DNA of 64,000 nucleotides, from assembly GCA_009910795.1 (NCBI GenBank), contig VMEE01000095.1, positions 1 to 64,000 on the forward strand, in the 5' to 3' direction. The notes under the pieces were generated by a model. The model did no database searches. It saw only the letters and a program-made list of their open reading frames with translations, and was not told where the DNA came from. The position numbers were made by a program, and so were the translations under genes. The first letter of the stretch is position 1. Each line of letters opens with the position of its first letter. The DNA is from Dehalobacter sp. CP (GTDB taxonomy: Bacteria; Bacillota_B; Desulfitobacteriia; Desulfitobacteriales; Syntrophobotulaceae). This document shows, in pieces, positions 28,615 to 37,949 of this stretch.

Positions 28615-29734
28615 TCTTAGCGTAAGCATCGCAAACAGCCGTTACAACGGTTTCAACTTCATCTATACAGTTGTATTTGCCGTATGAAATGCGAATAGCC
28701 GACTTTGCCTGTTGCTCGGATAGCCCCAGCGCAAGCAACACATGCGACGGTTCATCTTTACCGGAATTACAAGCAGAACTTGTGGATACACATACCCCTT
28801 TCAAATCAAGAAGATGCAAAAGCGATTCTCCAGAAATATTATCAAAGCCTAGATTGACTGTTCCTGGTAGTCGGTTCTCACAATCTCCATTAATCCTCAC
28901 AAATGGGATTCTTTCTTTTATTCCCTTCACTGTTTTCTCAACCATAGCCCTTAAGAGCTTTACTCTTTCGGCCATTTCGCCGACGCTTTCCTCAATAGCG
29001 TAACCCGCCGCGACTATTCCGGCAACATTCTCTGTTCCGGCACGGATCCCGCGTTCTTGTTCACCGCCGAAAACCAACGGCGATAATTCTAATCCTGACC
29101 GCTTATATAAAATTCCCGTGCCTTTTGCTCCATTAAATTTATGGGCAGACGCAGTTAAGAAATCTACATTCAAAGACTTAACATCGACAGGGATATGTCC
29201 GACTGCTTGCACTGCATCGGTATGAAACAGGATACCTTTGCCTTTCAAAAGTTGGCCTATCTCTGCAATCGGCTGTACTGTTCCAATTTCATTGTTGGCA
29301 AACATAATCGAAACCAGTTTTGTATTGAGTTTGATTGCCGCTTTAACTCTCTCGATTTCAATGAAGCCCTTGCTATTAATCGGTAAATAGGTGACTTCAA
29401 CTCCTTTTTCTTCAAGAGCATGGCAAGCGTTCAAAACCGAGTGATGTTCTATAGACGACGTAATAATATGAAAAGCTTCACCATTAAAATCGGCTAACCC
29501 ATGCAAAACCCACGAATTGGATTCCGAACCGCCGGAGGTAAACGTGATTTCAGACGGCATCGAATTAATCGCAGTGGCAACCTGAAGTCGAGCCTGTTCG
29601 ACTGCGCGTTTTGCTTTTACACCAATTGAATATAGGCTAGACGCATTGCCGTACTGCTCCTGTAAGAAAGGTAGCATTTTGGCAAGAGCCAATTCGGATA
29701 TTTTTGTTGTTGCGGCATTATCAGCGTAAATCAC
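28598..29734 (-). CDS. cysteine desulfurase (IscS/DndA type) of the BREX operon
   Basis: A 378-residue class V PLP enzyme that releases sulfur from cysteine as a persulfide. PLP lysine Lys199 is in SAHKFNG, and the persulfide cysteine Cys322 is in STSSACNSGK, in a long IscS-type loop suited to sulfur transfer. It is the last gene of the BREX type 4 operon, 12 bases after the zinc protein. The same kind of enzyme (DndA or SspA) supplies sulfur in DNA phosphorothioation systems. Its presence next to a PAPS-reductase family protein suggests it feeds that enzyme. It could also serve the iron-sulfur clusters of BrxP. The start codon is GTG at 29734. Confidence 0.93.
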   Translation of the reverse strand: MIYADNAATTKISELALAKMLPFLQEQYGNASSLYSIGVKAKRAVEQARLQVATAINSMPSEITFTSGGSESNSWVLHGLADFNGEAFHIITSSIEHHSVLNACHALEEKGVEVTYLPINSKGFIEIERVKAAIKLNTKLVSIMFANNEIGTVQPIAEIGQLLKGKGILFHTDAVQAVGHIPVDVKSLNVDFLTASAHKFNGAKGTGILYKRSGLELSPLVFGGEQERGIRAGTENVAGIVAAGYAIEESVGEMAERVKLLRAMVEKTVKGIKERIPFVRINGDCENRLPGTVNLGFDNISGESLLHLLDLKGVCVSTSSACNSGKDEPSHVLLALGLSEQQAKSAIRISYGKYNCIDEVETVVTAVCDAYAKIIANR

Positions 29735-29746
29735 GTTTTCACCCCC

Positions 29747-29944
29747 CTAAAATAAAGTACATCCTTGCTCCTTAAATTCTTCAACCTTAGCGAGCAGAAA
29801 CTCAGCGTCAACCTCCAAATACTCAGAAAGGCAATCAAGACAATAAAAGGTCTTGGCACCCTTATTCAAAAGCTTTTTATTGAGACCCATCTCGTTTTTG
29901 TTCAAGTCTTCTTTTCCGCAAACATAACAGATTTTACCCTTCAT
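29747..29944 (-). CDS. small zinc-ribbon-like protein in the BREX operon
   Basis: A 65-residue protein with two Cys pairs, CYVC (about 6-9) and CLDC (about 35-38), fitting one zinc site, followed by an acidic helix. There is also a Cys near the C terminus (EQGCTLF). It lies four bases before brxL and 12 bases before the desulfurase. It could be a sulfur relay or adaptor, but no family is recognised. The ribosome site AGAGGT precedes the ATG. Confidence 0.75.
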   Translation of the reverse strand: MKGKICYVCGKEDLNKNEMGLNKKLLNKGAKTFYCLDCLSEYLEVDAEFLLAKVEEFKEQGCTLF

Positions 29945-29948
29945 ATAG

Positions 29949-31430
29949 TTATACCTCTCTTATTCCGAATACAGGTACATCTTTTCCCTTGTACTCATTG
30001 TCGAGAAGTCCCAATTGAGTTTTGATTATGTCGCGCATACGATATGCTCGTTGTAAACAATAACGCTTGAAATCTGAAGCAGAAATATCTCGTGCAGTGC
30101 GAACATTCGGAAACAGTAATTTTAAGTATGCTGTGGCAATACGCTTTACAGCCTCGGTATCACGGGTGTCTGATTTATCAGGCACTTCTACAAGCTCGTC
30201 AACAATTGCACGATAACTCATATCGTCTCGAAGTTCGTGTAAAATGGAACAGAAGTATTCCGAGTTTAATGCCCAACCCGATATCTTCAAATCTTCATTC
30301 ATTCTAGGGATATGCCATCCTTTGATGAATCCATGAAAACGGTCAATAAGTGCCGATTCATGGAAAGACTTAGGCAGTTCACTAAACATATTACTGAACC
30401 CACCGTCATCCATTATTTCTTTGCTGATATTGCCGCAAAGAACGAATCCGGCATCCGCGGCACGTTCATAAGAATCAATCTTAATAATTCCTGATTCAAG
30501 GTATGCTTTCAATACGGTGCGCATTTCATCAACATCACCGAATTGAATTGTTTGAATTTCGTCGAGCACAACGAAGTCGCTCGTGGCTACTAAGCCCTCG
30601 GTATGACGTGTCTTATGATAAAAGAGGGTGGCGCGGCTTATTTTACTATCAGTTGGTAAAGCTCCAAAACGGCTCACACGACCAAAGAGATACGATTTAC
30701 CTGTGCCTTTAGGTGCAAGTTCAATAAGGTTGAGCCGTTTTTCGACAAATGGAAGTAGTCGCGTGAGCATGGTGAGTTTCGTTTCTTCGTCTGAGTATCC
30801 ACCCGCATTGTAATCCACTGCGCCAAGTAAAACATCAATCCATTCAGCCGTTGAAAATTCTTTTCGTGCATCTTTGTAGTATTCAACATCAACCGTATAT
30901 GGACAAAATGGCTTGAACGCAGTAAGCTTTATTTTGCCTTTATTCGCACCTTTTGCAGATGAACCGCTCTTTGTTTCAGGTGCAAACAAAATATCTGCAT
31001 CTTCTGGAGAACGATAGCCAATTTCGACCATACCCCATGTTTCGCCGTGAAGCAAATCATCTTTACAGTCATCCCATACATCTTCTTCGATTATTGTGTC
31101 TTTGAAGGTCAACCCATAATCCGGTAAAGCAAAATAAACCTGCTTTTTTTCTACGCTAATTTCTGTGGTAATTTTAGCAAGAAAACGAACTTTTTCATTG
31201 CCCATAACAACACGGTCTTTTATTGCACTCCAGTCATCTTTGCGCGGCAAATAGGTCTGCACGAATTTCAAAACTTCTTCTGTGTCGTATTCTCCATTTT
31301 CGTCTTCAAACTTCTTCAAAAGCCAGTCGCGCATAAATGACGGCAAGTTTAATGCTGAGAAGAAATTTGTCTTTCTCAAATCCTTATAGACAACCATCTC
31401 ATCAAAACAGTTGCGTAGTGTTTCTATCAT
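29949..31430 (-). CDS. brxL: BREX protein BrxL (AAA+ Lon-like)
   Basis: A 493-residue BrxL-family protein. Walker A APKGTGKS is at 239-246 and Walker B FVVLDEIQT near 283-291, in an AAA+ domain; the C-terminal region resembles the Lon-like part of this family. BrxL proteins form DNA-binding multimeric rings needed for phage restriction in studied BREX systems. It is shorter than type 1 BrxL. It follows pglZ by 11 bases, with GGAGG seven bases before the ATG. Confidence 0.88.
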   Translation of the reverse strand: MIETLRNCFDEMVVYKDLRKTNFFSALNLPSFMRDWLLKKFEDENGEYDTEEVLKFVQTYLPRKDDWSAIKDRVVMGNEKVRFLAKITTEISVEKKQVYFALPDYGLTFKDTIIEEDVWDDCKDDLLHGETWGMVEIGYRSPEDADILFAPETKSGSSAKGANKGKIKLTAFKPFCPYTVDVEYYKDARKEFSTAEWIDVLLGAVDYNAGGYSDEETKLTMLTRLLPFVEKRLNLIELAPKGTGKSYLFGRVSRFGALPTDSKISRATLFYHKTRHTEGLVATSDFVVLDEIQTIQFGDVDEMRTVLKAYLESGIIKIDSYERAADAGFVLCGNISKEIMDDGGFSNMFSELPKSFHESALIDRFHGFIKGWHIPRMNEDLKISGWALNSEYFCSILHELRDDMSYRAIVDELVEVPDKSDTRDTEAVKRIATAYLKLLFPNVRTARDISASDFKRYCLQRAYRMRDIIKTQLGLLDNEYKGKDVPVFGIREV

Positions 31431-31441
31431 AGCACGACCTC

Positions 31442-33736
31442 CTAAAACATACTGTCAAAATCATCGTCGCCGCTCTTTTTTTGCGTTTCGCTAAGAACGT
31501 CGAGATTGATTTTGCCGATTAAATTATCGCTGTCAAATACATCAGCAAGGTATTTGCCCGGGCGTTTAATTTCAGTTCGAATGCGATAATGGTTCTTGTC
31601 AATTTTCTTAGCTACGAACGGGGTTAAAATACCCTTGATAACCACACTCACTCGCTGCAATTCAGTTTTTGAAAACAGCATAAATTCTAATGGCTTTCTG
31701 AAACTTGCAATAAGCCTGTCATTATCTACAACCTCGACAGAAGTGTCAGGATTTGCGAGTGTAATTTCAATAATCGGGATAACGACTTCTTCCAAAGACG
31801 CTCCACCGTGAACTTCGACATTTGCCCTGCGACTTCCTTTGAATCGCCCGTAATTAGCAAGTACCAAGAATTGCCCGTCAGGACTTTCGGTAGCAAAAGG
31901 CAAATCATACAATGTTGGCGAATAATCCGCGGGTTTCTTACGACAACGTCCACTGTGCTCACCTTTGGTATCGGTGTCGTATTTTTCTTCTTGCTCATTT
32001 ATGACAGCAAGACGGCTCGCACCATGATCGCTGGCGATTAGAACTTTCTTGCAGTGATGTAATGCGAGTTTTGTTGCCGCTTTTTCGAGAACTTCAGAAA
32101 TAATATCCAACTCTTTAGCAAGATGAATCGGAGGATTACCTGGCTGATGAATATAGCCACCGCTTTCTTTATGCTTTAATTCATCAAGCCTTTGTTCTTT
32201 TTCCTTTTGGCCTCTCCATTCAAAATAAAATTCGTTGTTCATTGATGTTATTGTAGGCAATTCAGCCTGTGCAATGTGAATGCGAAGCGATAAGCCTTTG
32301 TTTTCACACAATTTTTGAATGTAGCTGAGAAATTCCACGCTAAGTGCGTCTATCCAGTAAAGATAAGTGTCGTTTAAATTAAGTGCGGTCAAGACTTCAC
32401 TACGCGTACGCAAGCTGTTATATTTCCGCTCGATAGCCAGCGTTTCAACTTGCGTCAAGAAATCGTCTTTAATGGCGTTGCTGATCTTTTGACTTTTGTA
32501 GCTTTCAAAATATTCTGTCAGCAGTGTATTGAGTTCTCCGTTCACTTTTGGGTCAACGAAAATGTATTTTCGCAAGTAATCAACCAGTGCTGAATACACA
32601 ATTTCAGCACGTTTCAATAGAGTTTCTTTATCGACGCTTGAAAAAAGTGCAATAAATTCCTCGCGCTCAGTCAATGTCCTATCTGTGAGTTTATATATAC
32701 TTTCTGTTAAGTCACGCCTATTTTCCGAAACAAAAGCGGCGATATCTGACTCGGCAAATTTCTCTACAAGAACTTTTCGCTCGTTGTAAAAAGTATCAAA
32801 TCGCCGATCTGTGTGAGGTACATTAATGATTGCATTTATGATATTTCGCTTGAAATCCGCAAATAAAGTCGTCGTTTCAATGACATACTTCAAATATGAA
32901 TTGCTTATTTCTGATAACTTCAATTTTAAGGTAATGAAGTACAGCCAATTCTTATAGCCCACTCCGTTTATCCAAGCGGAAAACACATTTTCAGGATTGT
33001 CGCCAAATTCTTCAATAAGAGCGTTTATTTCGCCGTTAGCTGCATTTAGTGACGACAGAAATTCAGTCCACTGCTCGTCTGTTCCGAAAATTTTAGCAAT
33101 AGAGAAAGTGGGATGAATGTGTTTTATAGCGTCATATGCAGAATTTATCTTGCTTACCACAAACATTGGGCAGTCAAAAATAACGTTTGACTTTGCTCTT
33201 ATCTTTGTTTTCCCGCATTCAAATTCGTCCAGCAGTGCCTTTATACCCTCTATTGCGTGCAAGTTTAGATTTGAAGGTATAAAAGCAACGCTAAGAGCGG
33301 AGCTTGTGTCATCCGTGAACAGAACGCGCCTCCCGTCAAAACGAGTAGGGTCAGCATTTTGAAGCCGTAGCACGACGCTAGTAACTCCTCGAAGAAGTAT
33401 AACAACACGGGCATTGCCGACTTTCATGTCTTTTATTTTAGATAAGCGATCAAAAGCAGCTTCTTCGCCACATAACGCAAGATATTCCCCAAGTCCGAGT
33501 ATTACTATTTTTTTATCGGGACTTTGTCCGTCAATATCGGCAAAATCCACATTGCCAATAAGGCTATCCAGGTTCGGGCGTTTATCAGTGTTTCTGCATA
33601 GCTCGCTGACTTTGACGGACTTTAATCCAGCTTCTGACAGCTGTGTTTTTATGCTCTCGTAATTGCCATCGCCGACCACGAGGAAGAAAGGTGCGTTAAC
33701 ACTTGTATTTGACAAGTACTTTGTTACCTCATTCAA
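31442..33736 (-). CDS. pglZ: BREX protein PglZ
   Basis: A 764-residue PglZ protein, the alkaline-phosphatase-fold component that marks all BREX systems. The metal-binding segment IASDHGASR lies near residue 570, and the C-terminal region after it (VEVHGGASLEEVVIPI) is typical. The start is TTG at 33736, two bases after the brxC stop, with GAGGGGG upstream. Its partner is BrxC/PglY. The enzymatic role of PglZ is still unclear in the field. Confidence 0.9.
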   Translation of the reverse strand: MNEVTKYLSNTSVNAPFFLVVGDGNYESIKTQLSEAGLKSVKVSELCRNTDKRPNLDSLIGNVDFADIDGQSPDKKIVILGLGEYLALCGEEAAFDRLSKIKDMKVGNARVVILLRGVTSVVLRLQNADPTRFDGRRVLFTDDTSSALSVAFIPSNLNLHAIEGIKALLDEFECGKTKIRAKSNVIFDCPMFVVSKINSAYDAIKHIHPTFSIAKIFGTDEQWTEFLSSLNAANGEINALIEEFGDNPENVFSAWINGVGYKNWLYFITLKLKLSEISNSYLKYVIETTTLFADFKRNIINAIINVPHTDRRFDTFYNERKVLVEKFAESDIAAFVSENRRDLTESIYKLTDRTLTEREEFIALFSSVDKETLLKRAEIVYSALVDYLRKYIFVDPKVNGELNTLLTEYFESYKSQKISNAIKDDFLTQVETLAIERKYNSLRTRSEVLTALNLNDTYLYWIDALSVEFLSYIQKLCENKGLSLRIHIAQAELPTITSMNNEFYFEWRGQKEKEQRLDELKHKESGGYIHQPGNPPIHLAKELDIISEVLEKAATKLALHHCKKVLIASDHGASRLAVINEQEEKYDTDTKGEHSGRCRKKPADYSPTLYDLPFATESPDGQFLVLANYGRFKGSRRANVEVHGGASLEEVVIPIIEITLANPDTSVEVVDNDRLIASFRKPLEFMLFSKTELQRVSVVIKGILTPFVAKKIDKNHYRIRTEIKRPGKYLADVFDSDNLIGKINLDVLSETQKKSGDDDFDSMF

Positions 33737-33738
33737 AG

Positions 33739-36700
33739 TCAGATACCCCCTCGTGTAATAATCTCTATCCCAACCGCTGCATTCTCCTTCACAAGGCGTT
33801 TGATATATACATCACGCTCATTATCCGTCATCTTTCCGAGGATTGATAGAGCGGTGTCGCTACCGCCTGCAAAATACTCTGCCTCCGCAAGTTTCTTGAC
33901 TTCAGCTTGGACTGCCGGGTGAGAGAACCAGTCATATGCTTCTATTGTTAAGCGTTCAAGGCGCTCTCTCACTTTTGCCGTTGTAAGCATTTTAGAATAA
34001 CTGCCAATGATGTACTTAACAAAAGCCTCATCTCGCTTCTCCACACTTTGTAAATCCTCAAAGAATGAAGCGTTATCAAGATATGCAAGCGCATCCTTTA
34101 TAGCAAATTCAGGCGGATTAGTTTGATTTAGTGTTTCAAATGTTTTCTTTGCCTTGTCGTAGTCATCACCCACTACCAGCGCCAATATCGGTGTGCTGTA
34201 TTTAGATGACCATTGTTTCGGTGTAGCTGTGTTTGTTCTATCTTTCCATAAAGCAAACAGCTTTACTTTCAATTGTCCCTTGCGAAACTCATCCGCCTTA
34301 TCTCTAACCTTTATGTTACACTCGCTTGCGGTCATCGAGAACATACCAACAGGAAGTGTGCCAATTATTTTACCCACATCATCCACATCAACTAAATCGA
34401 GACCGTCAAGATATGGCGAGTAGATATCAATAAACAGCGATTTTTCATCGTTTAAGAGTTCTGCAAACTTTGTCCCATTAGACTGCAACTCGGCAAGGAA
34501 CGTCTTGTATTGCTCGTGCAGTAGTTCGGTTTGCCCATAAATTTTTGCCATAAAATCGATGAGCTTTACGAGGTGTGGATACTTTATTTTGAAACCTTCA
34601 GCCGAAACATGAACAAATTTCAACCTATCACGCCAAGCAGCGAGAGCTGTTTTTAGGGAATTTGTATTAGCCGAAAGAATGCTGTTGGTTTCACGCGCGA
34701 CTCCATACTCAGTCAGCAACTTGCGAATTTCTTCTTCGCCAGTTGTTTTTATCCATAAGCGAGAACGTTCGACGCTGAACAGTCTTCGAATGTCGTCGAT
34801 GAGATTCGCCTCTGCATTGATATCACGAGCAAGGTCAAGGATTTTTCCGCCTTCAAAAGTTTTCAAATACTCACGAATACCATTTTGGCAGTTTTCTTTG
34901 GTGATTAACCTTTTTAAATTTTCGCCCAAAGTGGACTTAACCTGGGCAAGTTTGCCGATTTCGATGGCGATTTGTTGCGCTTCCGCTCCTTCTTTTTGAA
35001 CAAGCGCTATATACTTTTCAACAACATCGTAAACGCCAAACTCGTCAATCTCAGAAAGTACCCAAATAGGCAATCCAAGGTCAGTCATCTTCTTGCCGAC
35101 AGATATTGCCGCAATACCAACGGTTGAACAGGAGTCAGGTAAAATATCAAAGGCTTTTTCAGATAGGGAGTAGAACGCCTTTTCATCTGCTGTCATCCTT
35201 GCGATATAGGTGTCTTTGTATTTAGCAAGGTTAGAGTTACCTATGTAATCGCTGAGCATAAAGGCAAGCGTTTCCTCTTTAGATACGTTTTCAAACGGCT
35301 TACCAGTATTGTCAATAAAGCGATACGTATCGTTGCAATATTCTTTCAGCAAGAATCCGGCGAGGAACGCAGAAAGATTGCTCTGCGAAAATCCGAATTC
35401 TTCTTCCAGCATATTGTATAGGTCGCGGATAGAAACCTGCCCACCACTATTTTCAAATGCATCATTAATTTTCTTTTCAAGGGCGATCTTGATCTTTGAA
35501 ATAGGCAATGCTGATAGGACAGGTTGTTCCCAATATCTATCGACTTTCCATACAGAATTGGGAGCGACATCTAATGTATATTTCTCAATATTCGCAACGT
35601 CATTACCAGAAGTCACTAATGCACCGTGTTTAGCACTCGCTTTTCCTTGAGAAAGTTTCAACATCCTTTCAGTCAAGCCTTTGTTGAAGTCCATAATTAG
35701 CTTATATTTTGTGACAACAAAGCTTTGCAATGCACCGATTACGCCCGTTGCATTCGGATGACGCTCACCTGCACGATTCGCAGAGGAGTAAACGATAAAT
35801 GCTCCTCTTTCAATACTGTTCTTCCATTCGGTATCAAGGATGTTTCGAGCATCTTTCGCATACTTCTTCGCAAGGTCTTTATCGTTGCCGCTGTAATACA
35901 TCGACATTGCCTGGAATTCTACATACCGCTCAACGGCATCTGCACCAAGCGGCGTTGAGAGCGCATCAATGAAAATAATATGTTTATAATCATCGTTTGC
36001 AGCGGCTTCCGCGATTGCTTTGCGGAATGACGGTACTTCCGTATCATCTTTAGCAAAGCAAAGAACGGCAACGAAACGCCAACCGTAGTCTTTATCTTTA
36101 AGGGAAGTCAGCAATCTGGTAAAGTCCGCGCCTGCGGAGGCTGTGAGCAGTTTACCATTCGGTGGCTCAATGTCGAATCGTAATTTTAACGCAGGAGTCA
36201 ATGACAACACACTTGCCAAATCACCCTCTGCAATAAGTTTAGCAGTTGTTAAGCTTGAACGCAGGTCGCTTTTGTTTTTCTCAATTTTAGCTTGATCGCC
36301 CGCAAGTGCAACAACAGCATAAACCTCTTGATTGTTACCGATTTTGCGTTTAATCAACACCCCGTCGTTGACAAGTTTTTTTGCAATAGAAATTGCAGCA
36401 TTTCCTTCCAGTTCTGAAATGCCTTCAAAGGCAAGCGACAGATTTTTATCGATAAGACGGAACAGTTCTATCTGATTGCCCGTGCGTTGGTCGATTGCTT
36501 GGATAATAAGAATCGTCTTTAAAACAGATTGTTCTTTTTTGCTTAGATTTTGCTGGCGCGGGTATGTATCAAGTATCGACTGAATATCAGCCGTGAGATT
36601 ATTTCTACCTTTTTCATAGAAGAAATTCCACAGTAAATCAACCGTCAATAAAGGGCGGTCGCCATCTGATGCGGTATTGGAGATAAACCACTGAAACGCC

Positions 36701-37935
36701 TCAACATCCTCGTTGTCTGCTGTTTTGATAAAGTCGAACATGCTACGCTGGTTCGCCTCAAATGCAGTTGCTATATATTTCAGAACCATTGCTGCATATG
36801 GATGGAGTGGCATAATTTTTTTGATTACTTCAGTATTTGTAATGCCAGCCGTCTGCATAACAGCACGGCTTGATTCCGGCACAAGTGCATAGAGATTACT
36901 TGAAGTGCTGCCCCATGTGGTTTTGGCAGCAGGATTCACTTCAAGCGCACTCCCGATAAGGTCAAACGCTATGCTATCAGGCAGAGTAATTTCCGTAAAC
37001 TCATAACGTTGTTGAACGACTTTCCATGCTTGATCTTGTGAGTTTGTGATAACGCTAGATGTTTGGTGCGTAACGATTACAAAGTAGAACGCAGTACTTT
37101 GGGCAAGGCTTGCAATCTTTTGAAATTCATCGAGTGAGTTTCGGTTGTTCTTGAAATACGACGAAAACTCATCCCAAATAAGGACAATTTTAATCTCGTT
37201 CTTCTTAATGATGTCTTTAAGCCATTCAATTAGCCTATCGGTGTTGAGTTCAAACGCAGTAATACCGCGCTTATCGGAAAGATAGAAAATGTTTTCCATC
37301 AATTCTTTTAACTCGCCGCCCTTATTAAGATCTTTCAGCACCTCGTCGGCTGTGGATTGAGAGAAGCGGCTCGAGAATTCTGGTAGCTGCAAATACTCGT
37401 CAAAGTGTTTTTTGTTCAGCGGATCTTCAAGCCATGCAATAACGCTGTCACGCAGAGTGTTCTCACCTTGGTAGGCGACGCCCGCCTCGACAAGCGCCGC
37501 TTTTACGCTATCTTGCACAGCAAGAAGCAAATCACGAGTGCCGTTAATGCCACCGCTGGCATATCGATACGTCACCACGATTTTGCGTTCTTTGTGACCG
37601 AGCAACCTACTAAGTAGGTCTTTGTTCGCATTTGTTTGAAGTACGTGTTTATACCTGTCGTCATCCCAATATTCACGCAATTCCACTTCGGGAGCTTCAA
37701 GTATTCTCTTTAAGGCATAGGCACACTGACTTTTGCCCGTACCGTAAGCACCATGAACCCAAACCGGGGATTTACTACCCGCAAGCATACGCTCCACATT
37801 TTTAAGGAGGTCAACAAATGTGGGGTGCGGATAAGTTTTCTTCCATAATTCTGGATTCATACAAATTGCTTCTTGGTCGATACAGCGAAAGAAATCCTTG
37901 TCAATATTGAAATATTCAATGTATTTGTCAGCCAC
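33739..37935 (-). CDS. brxC: BREX ATPase BrxC/PglY
   Basis: A 1398-residue P-loop ATPase, the large BrxC/PglY component. Walker A GAYGTGKS is at 62-69 and Walker B IVLIWDEFSSY near 265-275. A long helical C-terminal part of over 900 residues follows. In other BREX systems this protein is required for both marking and restriction. The start is GTG at 37935 with AGGAGGG upstream. It lies 14 bases after brxP and two bases before pglZ. Confidence 0.9.
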   Translation of the reverse strand: MADKYIEYFNIDKDFFRCIDQEAICMNPELWKKTYPHPTFVDLLKNVERMLAGSKSPVWVHGAYGTGKSQCAYALKRILEAPEVELREYWDDDRYKHVLQTNANKDLLSRLLGHKERKIVVTYRYASGGINGTRDLLLAVQDSVKAALVEAGVAYQGENTLRDSVIAWLEDPLNKKHFDEYLQLPEFSSRFSQSTADEVLKDLNKGGELKELMENIFYLSDKRGITAFELNTDRLIEWLKDIIKKNEIKIVLIWDEFSSYFKNNRNSLDEFQKIASLAQSTAFYFVIVTHQTSSVITNSQDQAWKVVQQRYEFTEITLPDSIAFDLIGSALEVNPAAKTTWGSTSSNLYALVPESSRAVMQTAGITNTEVIKKIMPLHPYAAMVLKYIATAFEANQRSMFDFIKTADNEDVEAFQWFISNTASDGDRPLLTVDLLWNFFYEKGRNNLTADIQSILDTYPRQQNLSKKEQSVLKTILIIQAIDQRTGNQIELFRLIDKNLSLAFEGISELEGNAAISIAKKLVNDGVLIKRKIGNNQEVYAVVALAGDQAKIEKNKSDLRSSLTTAKLIAEGDLASVLSLTPALKLRFDIEPPNGKLLTASAGADFTRLLTSLKDKDYGWRFVAVLCFAKDDTEVPSFRKAIAEAAANDDYKHIIFIDALSTPLGADAVERYVEFQAMSMYYSGNDKDLAKKYAKDARNILDTEWKNSIERGAFIVYSSANRAGERHPNATGVIGALQSFVVTKYKLIMDFNKGLTERMLKLSQGKASAKHGALVTSGNDVANIEKYTLDVAPNSVWKVDRYWEQPVLSALPISKIKIALEKKINDAFENSGGQVSIRDLYNMLEEEFGFSQSNLSAFLAGFLLKEYCNDTYRFIDNTGKPFENVSKEETLAFMLSDYIGNSNLAKYKDTYIARMTADEKAFYSLSEKAFDILPDSCSTVGIAAISVGKKMTDLGLPIWVLSEIDEFGVYDVVEKYIALVQKEGAEAQQIAIEIGKLAQVKSTLGENLKRLITKENCQNGIREYLKTFEGGKILDLARDINAEANLIDDIRRLFSVERSRLWIKTTGEEEIRKLLTEYGVARETNSILSANTNSLKTALAAWRDRLKFVHVSAEGFKIKYPHLVKLIDFMAKIYGQTELLHEQYKTFLAELQSNGTKFAELLNDEKSLFIDIYSPYLDGLDLVDVDDVGKIIGTLPVGMFSMTASECNIKVRDKADEFRKGQLKVKLFALWKDRTNTATPKQWSSKYSTPILALVVGDDYDKAKKTFETLNQTNPPEFAIKDALAYLDNASFFEDLQSVEKRDEAFVKYIIGSYSKMLTTAKVRERLERLTIEAYDWFSHPAVQAEVKKLAEAEYFAGGSDTALSILGKMTDNERDVYIKRLVKENAAVGIEIITRGGI

Positions 37936-37949
37936 TTTCAGTTGCCCTC

